From positions 1-17,242 of the forward strand of contig NZ_CALETI010000394.1 of NCBI RefSeq assembly GCF_937920075.1: a stretch of 17,242 bases of DNA, read 5' to 3'. The notes under the pieces were generated by a model. The model searched no databases and was not told where the DNA came from. It worked only from the letters and a program-made list of their open reading frames with translations. Both the position numbers and the translations under genes were made by a program. Source of the stretch: an uncultured Agitococcus sp. Lineage in GTDB: Bacteria > Pseudomonadota > Gammaproteobacteria > Pseudomonadales > Moraxellaceae. Position 1 is the stretch's first letter, and every line of letters starts with the position of its first letter. Shown in pieces: positions 13,866 through 17,242 of the stretch.

Positions 13866-14600
13866 CTAAGAAGATTTTTTATTCTTCTTATTGTCACATT
13901 GCATGGCTTTTTTCCATGCATCAATTTCTGCTTGAGAGCCGAATACTTTATCAACGACACCTAAATCGTTAATTTGTTGAGTAAAAAAGTTTTTGCCGGG
14001 TGTGGTCATACTTTCGGCAAGTGTAACCAACATCGCTTTCATACGTTCTGGCTGATAAATTTCTTGACGATGTTGGATGATATATGAAAAGTCACCACGA
14101 CGGAAAACAAAGAAACCATAATATACCGTATTATCTAAAACATCAGGAGGTAAGGCTTTTTTGTTCATTTCTAAGCTAAGAATCGTCAACATACCTTCGC
14201 CCATCGTACTGTTAACTGTGTCGCGGAACAAAACTTTACGGCTTAAGATATTGCGCTCTTTAGGTAGCACAATTTCTTCATAATAGTTCATCACTAATTC
14301 ATTCAGTGTACGATCGTTGGCAAATGCAGGGGAGCGTACAGTAGGATGTTCGATAAAGTTTAAATAATCGACGCGGAAGAAGCGATTTTTACTATCCCAT
14401 AAGTTTACACTGCCACCATAAGGCTCACATTGCTCGGTCATATTTACTTGACCAATAAAAGCTGGGCTACTTAGGCTTAAACTATAAGCATTAGAAGGGG
14501 CATGATAAAAAGCTTGCATTTGTGCAGCAGGGTTTTGATGGGCGCAACCCGTTAACATGATACTGGCAACTAATGCTGAGCCAAGCCATCCGCGTTTCAT
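13866..14600 (-). CDS. Putative lipoprotein of unknown function
   Basis: A 244-residue predicted lipoprotein: MKRGWLGSALVASIM followed by the lipobox LTGC, with Cys19 as the lipidation site. After Cys19 comes AHQ rather than an Asp +2 residue, which favours transport to the outer membrane. The mature part looks like a compact globular domain with mixed strands and helices: VNMTEQCEPYGGSVNLWDSKNRFFRVDYLNF near the start, then YYEEIVLPKERNILSRKVLF and GFFVFRRGDFSYIIQHRQE. The C-terminal tail ends in a run of Lys and Asn. I do not recognise the domain. GAGGAG lies six to seven bases before the ATG. It is the first gene of a tight operon with the Bax-like protein (gap of a few bases) and the alpha/beta hydrolase, so an envelope role is likely. 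A nested inverted repeat lies upstream. Confidence 0.85.
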   Translation of the reverse strand: MKRGWLGSALVASIMLTGCAHQNPAAQMQAFYHAPSNAYSLSLSSPAFIGQVNMTEQCEPYGGSVNLWDSKNRFFRVDYLNFIEHPTVRSPAFANDRTLNELVMNYYEEIVLPKERNILSRKVLFRDTVNSTMGEGMLTILSLEMNKKALPPDVLDNTVYYGFFVFRRGDFSYIIQHRQEIYQPERMKAMLVTLAESMTTPGKNFFTQQINDLGVVDKVFGSQAEIDAWKKAMQCDNKKNKKSS

Positions 14601-14629
14601 TCTATTCTCCTCACAATACCTACATAATT

Positions 14630-14689
14630 AGGATTGCTGTTTTTCTATTATGTCCACTAAGGTGCAAAAAGCATTTAGTGTGCAATCCT
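14630..14689. repeat. Nested inverted repeat upstream of the lipoprotein operon
   Basis: An outer perfect 8-bp repeat, AGGATTGC (14630-14637) and GCAATCCT (14682-14689), encloses an inner hairpin at 14655-14680: CACTAAGGTGC, loop AAAAA, GCATTTAGTG, nine Watson-Crick pairs with one G-T pair and one bulge. The 195-base spacer otherwise holds a small GCGGT/ACCGC repeat at 14704-14720. No T-run follows on either strand, so it is not a standard terminator of uup. It lies 30-90 bases before the lipoprotein start and could be a structured leader or an operator. Confidence 0.6.
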
Positions 14690-14795
14690 TCAGTTCTATA
14701 TTGGCGGTCATTTTAACCGCTATTAGCGAGTTTATGTTGCTAAAAATACATGAACTACATAGAAAAGTTGCAATTTTACTGTCATTAAATCAAGT

Positions 14796-16703
14796 TTAGG
14801 ACTCTAATTCTGTCCAACGCTCGAGCAACGTTAATAATTCCTCATCAATGGTAGCTAAACGCTGACTTGCCAACACGGCTTCTTGAGCTGAGTTGACATA
14901 AAAGTTACTATCGTTGAGCTTGTCTTGTAATAACTGTTGTTCTTGTTCTAAAGCCGCAATTTTTGAGGGTAGGGCTTCTAATTCACGTTGCTCATTGTAA
15001 CTTAGTTTACGTTTTATGTTTGTCGGTTTTTCTTTGTTTTGTAAGACAGGCTTGGCAGATTCTGTTTTTTCCATAGTATTTGTTGTTTTGTTGTTGGTTT
15101 TAACACGACGATTTTCTGTTTGTCTTAACCAATCTTGATAACCACCAACAAATTCTTCTACCACCGCATCGCCCATAAACGCCCATGTATCGGTGACCAC
15201 ATTATCCAAAAAGGCACGATCATGGCTAATTAATAATAAGGTTCCCTGATAAGCAGCAAGACGTTCTTCCAGTAATTCTAAGGTTTCAATGTCTAAATCA
15301 TTGGTAGGTTCGTCCATCACCAATACATTAGATGGCCGACTAAATAAACGAGCTAACAATACACGATTACGTTCACCACCCGATAAAGCTTTTACAGGTG
15401 TGCGAGCGCGTTGAGCCGAAAATAAGAAGTCTTGTAAATAACTTAACGCGTGTTTACGTTCGCCATTAATTTCTAAAAATTCAGAGCCATGAGCAATATT
15501 ATCTAAAACGGTTTTTTCTTCGTCTAATTGATTGCGTAATTGGTCAAAATAAGCCACTTCGATTTTTGTGCCTAAATGAACTGTACCTGCGCTAGGAGGG
15601 TTTTCACCTAATAACACCCGAATTAAACTGGTTTTACCAACGCCATTTTCACCCAATAAACCAATTTTGTCGCCACGCATAACCATCGCCGTAAAATCTT
15701 TAACTAAGGTTTTATCACCAGCTTTTACGGTGAGGTTTTTAATATCAAAAACTAATTTACCCGATTTTTCGGCTTCTTGAATTTGTATTTGGGCATTACC
15801 CACACGCTCACGGCGGGCAACACGTTCACGTCGTAATTCAATTAAGGCGCGTACTCGACCTTCATTACGAGTACGACGTGCTTTGATGCCTTGACGAATC
15901 CATACTTCTTCTTCGGCGAGTTTTTTATCAAAAACAGCATTCTGTTTAGCTTCTGCTTCTAAAAGTTGTGGTTTTTCGACTAAGTATTGTTGATAGCCGC
16001 CGTTAAAGCTTCTCAAAATGCCACGATCTAATTCAACAATACGAGTCGCAATCCGCTCAATAAAAGCTCGATCATGGCTAATAAATAATACCGTACCTGT
16101 ATAGCTAGCCAAAAAATTTTCTAGCCACTGAATACTGCTAACGTCTAAATGGTTAGTCGGTTCATCTAATAATAAAATATTGGGTTCTTGTACTAAGGCA
16201 CGCGCTAACATAACACGGCGTTTACGACCCCCCGACAATGATTCAAGGGAAGCATTGCCATCTAATTCCATCCGATTAAGAATTTGTTCTACTTTATGCT
16301 GTAATGACCAACAGTCTTGACTATCCATGTCACTTTGTAAGTTTGCTAATTCCATGCAAGCTTGATTATCACCTAATTCACAGGCATGGCTTAAATGGTG
16401 GTAACGTTGTAACAACGTTGCAGCCTCTCCTAAACCTGCGGCGACAATATCAAATACATCTCCCGTTAAATCAGAGGGAACTTCTTGAGATAACGAGGCA
16501 ACCACTAAACCTTGTTGGCGGGTAATTTCGCCACTATCAGGCTGATTTTCACCTGTTAATAATTTAAATAAGCTCGATTTACCTTCACCATTACGTCCCA
16601 AAATACAGACTCTTTCGCCTTGGTCTAAACTAAAATCAGCCGCTTTGAGTAATAAAGGGCCACCAAATGAGAGAGAAACAGCACGAAAAGATAATAAAGA
16701 CAT
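14796..16703 (-). CDS. uup: ABC-F family ATPase Uup
   Basis: A 635-residue soluble protein with two ABC ATPase domains and no membrane segment, as in the ABC-F group that acts on ribosomes; Uup has also been linked to genome stability. Domain 1: Walker A GRNGEGKS (36-43), signature LSGGR (156-160), Walker B LLLDEP with Glu181. The inter-domain linker (about 245-310) is helical and rich in Arg and Glu. Domain 2: Walker A GENGVGKT (351-358), signature LSGGE (440-444), Walker B VMDEPTNDLD with Glu465. After a polar, low-complexity stretch (about 530-565), residues 570-635 form a predicted coiled coil, the Uup-type DNA-binding C-terminus that separates it from EttA. No strong Shine-Dalgarno precedes the ATG. 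It is divergent from slyX. Confidence 0.95.
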   Translation of the reverse strand: MSLLSFRAVSLSFGGPLLLKAADFSLDQGERVCILGRNGEGKSSLFKLLTGENQPDSGEITRQQGLVVASLSQEVPSDLTGDVFDIVAAGLGEAATLLQRYHHLSHACELGDNQACMELANLQSDMDSQDCWSLQHKVEQILNRMELDGNASLESLSGGRKRRVMLARALVQEPNILLLDEPTNHLDVSSIQWLENFLASYTGTVLFISHDRAFIERIATRIVELDRGILRSFNGGYQQYLVEKPQLLEAEAKQNAVFDKKLAEEEVWIRQGIKARRTRNEGRVRALIELRRERVARRERVGNAQIQIQEAEKSGKLVFDIKNLTVKAGDKTLVKDFTAMVMRGDKIGLLGENGVGKTSLIRVLLGENPPSAGTVHLGTKIEVAYFDQLRNQLDEEKTVLDNIAHGSEFLEINGERKHALSYLQDFLFSAQRARTPVKALSGGERNRVLLARLFSRPSNVLVMDEPTNDLDIETLELLEERLAAYQGTLLLISHDRAFLDNVVTDTWAFMGDAVVEEFVGGYQDWLRQTENRRVKTNNKTTNTMEKTESAKPVLQNKEKPTNIKRKLSYNEQRELEALPSKIAALEQEQQLLQDKLNDSNFYVNSAQEAVLASQRLATIDEELLTLLERWTELES

Positions 16704-16717
16704 AATGTTTGCTAAGG

Positions 16718-16746
16718 TTTATCTAAGAAAGAGATAATGGTAGCAA
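16718..16746 (-). promoter_or_regulatory. Possible sigma-70 promoter of uup
   Basis: On the minus strand, TTGCTA (complement of 16741-16746), a 17-base spacer and GATAAA (complement of 16718-16723) match the -35/-10 consensus at four of six positions each. They stand 15-43 bases before the uup start. Plausible by spacing but weak. Confidence 0.3.
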
Positions 16747-16791
16747 TAATTTGACATGATTGCTAAATAAACACGCATTTGGGGAAAGAAT

Positions 16792-17007
16792 ATGACAGAG
16801 TTATTAGCTGAACGAGTGACAGAGCTAGAATGTAAGCAAGCGTTTCAAGAGGATTTATTAGAAACATTAAACAAAATTGTCGTTGAACAGCAGCAACATA
16901 TTGATATTCTACAAGAGCAAATAAAAATAATTTATCAACAACTTAAATCATTACAGCCATCAAATATTGCTGATTTAGCAGATGAAGTGCCACCGCCTCA
17001 TTATTAA
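16792..17007 (+). CDS. slyX: SlyX family protein
   Basis: A 71-residue member of the SlyX family, small cytoplasmic proteins of unknown molecular function. Most of the sequence is one predicted coiled coil (about residues 5-55): ERVTELECKQAFQEDLLETLN, then heptad-like IVVEQQQHIDILQEQIKIIYQQLK. The family signature is the C-terminal tail: LQPSNIADLADEVPPPHY, almost identical to the QPSNIA...EETPPPHY ending of E. coli SlyX. GGGGAA precedes the ATG by six bases. The gene is divergent from uup and only 17 bases before the antiporter gene, with which it probably shares a transcript. A perfect TTGACA lies at 16751-16756 but without a good -10 partner. Confidence 0.93.
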   Translation: MTELLAERVTELECKQAFQEDLLETLNKIVVEQQQHIDILQEQIKIIYQQLKSLQPSNIADLADEVPPPHY

Positions 17008-17024
17008 TAGGAGTAAATAAATTA

Positions 17025-17242
17025 ATGCATGCCCAAGGATTTATACAAGATCTTGCAATTATTATGTTGGTAGCAGGATTTGTCACATTGCTTTTCCATC
17101 GCTTAAAACAACCTGTTGTTTTGGGATACATCATCGCGGGCCTTATTATCGGCCCATACGTCAGTCCCATCCCATTTATTTCGGATGAAAAAACAATTCG
17201 CACGCTAGGTGAGTTAGGGGTTGTTTTTTTAATGTTTGGTCT
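17025..17242 (+). CDS. CPA2-type cation:proton antiporter, N-terminal fragment (3' end outside window)
   Basis: Seventy-two complete codons are present before the window ends. The translation begins MHAQGFIQDLAIIMLVAGF and continues with LLFHRLKQPVVLGYIIAGLIIGP, then LGELGVVFLMFG. This is the pattern of monovalent cation:proton antiporter-2 proteins (KefB/KefC, YbaL, RosB group): a first membrane helix, the basic stretch before QPVVLGYIIAGLIIGP, and the LGELGVVFLMF helix. Members exchange potassium or sodium for protons at the inner membrane and often carry a C-terminal RCK/TrkA-N domain, which cannot be seen here. The start is the ATG at 17025 with TAGGAG at 17007-17012 upstream. It follows slyX closely. 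Which subfamily it belongs to cannot be decided from the fragment. Confidence 0.9.
   Translation, partial: MHAQGFIQDLAIIMLVAGFVTLLFHRLKQPVVLGYIIAGLIIGPYVSPIPFISDEKTIRTLGELGVVFLMFG

Noticed and set aside
16751..16779. Perfect TTGACA upstream of slyX as a sigma-70 -35 box
   Set aside because: At a spacing of 16-18 bases only poor -10 candidates such as CGCATT are found, so I did not annotate a promoter.
1..17242. CRISPR arrays, tRNA or rRNA genes, transposases and attachment-site repeats
   Set aside because: I looked for regular direct repeats, cloverleaf-like sequences and transposase motifs in the spacers and frames and saw none.

Overview
The window looks like chromosomal DNA from an AT-rich gammaproteobacterium, most likely of the Moraxellaceae (Acinetobacter/Moraxella/Agitococcus-like). 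I infer this from the order secA-argJ-Nudix/thiamine-phosphate-synthase fusion, which I recall from Acinetobacter but could not look up, from the PilH-like regulator, and from the protein sequences. Almost all of it is housekeeping sequence. There is no rRNA, tRNA, CRISPR array, insertion sequence or prophage that I can see, and no gap without a gene exceeds about 245 bases.

Layout. 1-5311: the 3' part of secA (protein export), then argJ (arginine biosynthesis) with a strong terminator, then a two-gene VapBC-type toxin-antitoxin module packed tightly against a Nudix hydrolase/TMP-synthase-like fusion. That fusion overlaps tail to tail with an orphan pilH-like response regulator on the minus strand. 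5345-9101: dgt (dGTPase, minus) diverges from a gene for an unusual phosphoketolase-family protein (plus). 9153-12279: hemE (heme biosynthesis), then a 243-base spacer rich in TGCACTA/TAGTGCA motifs that ends in a near-perfect sigma-54 (-24/-12) promoter, then amtB (ammonium channel) without an adjacent glnK, then a small uncharacterised gene. 12327-14600: a minus-strand operon of a lipoprotein, an exported Bax-like glucosaminidase-fold protein and an alpha/beta hydrolase of epoxide-hydrolase type. 14796-end: uup (ABC-F ATPase, minus) diverges from slyX and the start of a CPA2-type cation:proton antiporter cut by the window edge.

The most interesting points are these: (1) the motif array and sigma-54 promoter before amtB, which look like nitrogen control by NtrC; (2) the Bax-like protein, in which the usual catalytic glutamate of the NESAW motif appears to be replaced by Asn; (3) the divergent phosphoketolase relative with altered active-site loops; (4) the VapBC module, which carries the likely ribosome binding site of the next gene inside vapC; (5) a nested inverted repeat in front of the lipoprotein operon. 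I found no clearly new multi-gene defence or mobile system. The lipoprotein/Bax-like/hydrolase operon and the small gene behind amtB are the least explained coding content.
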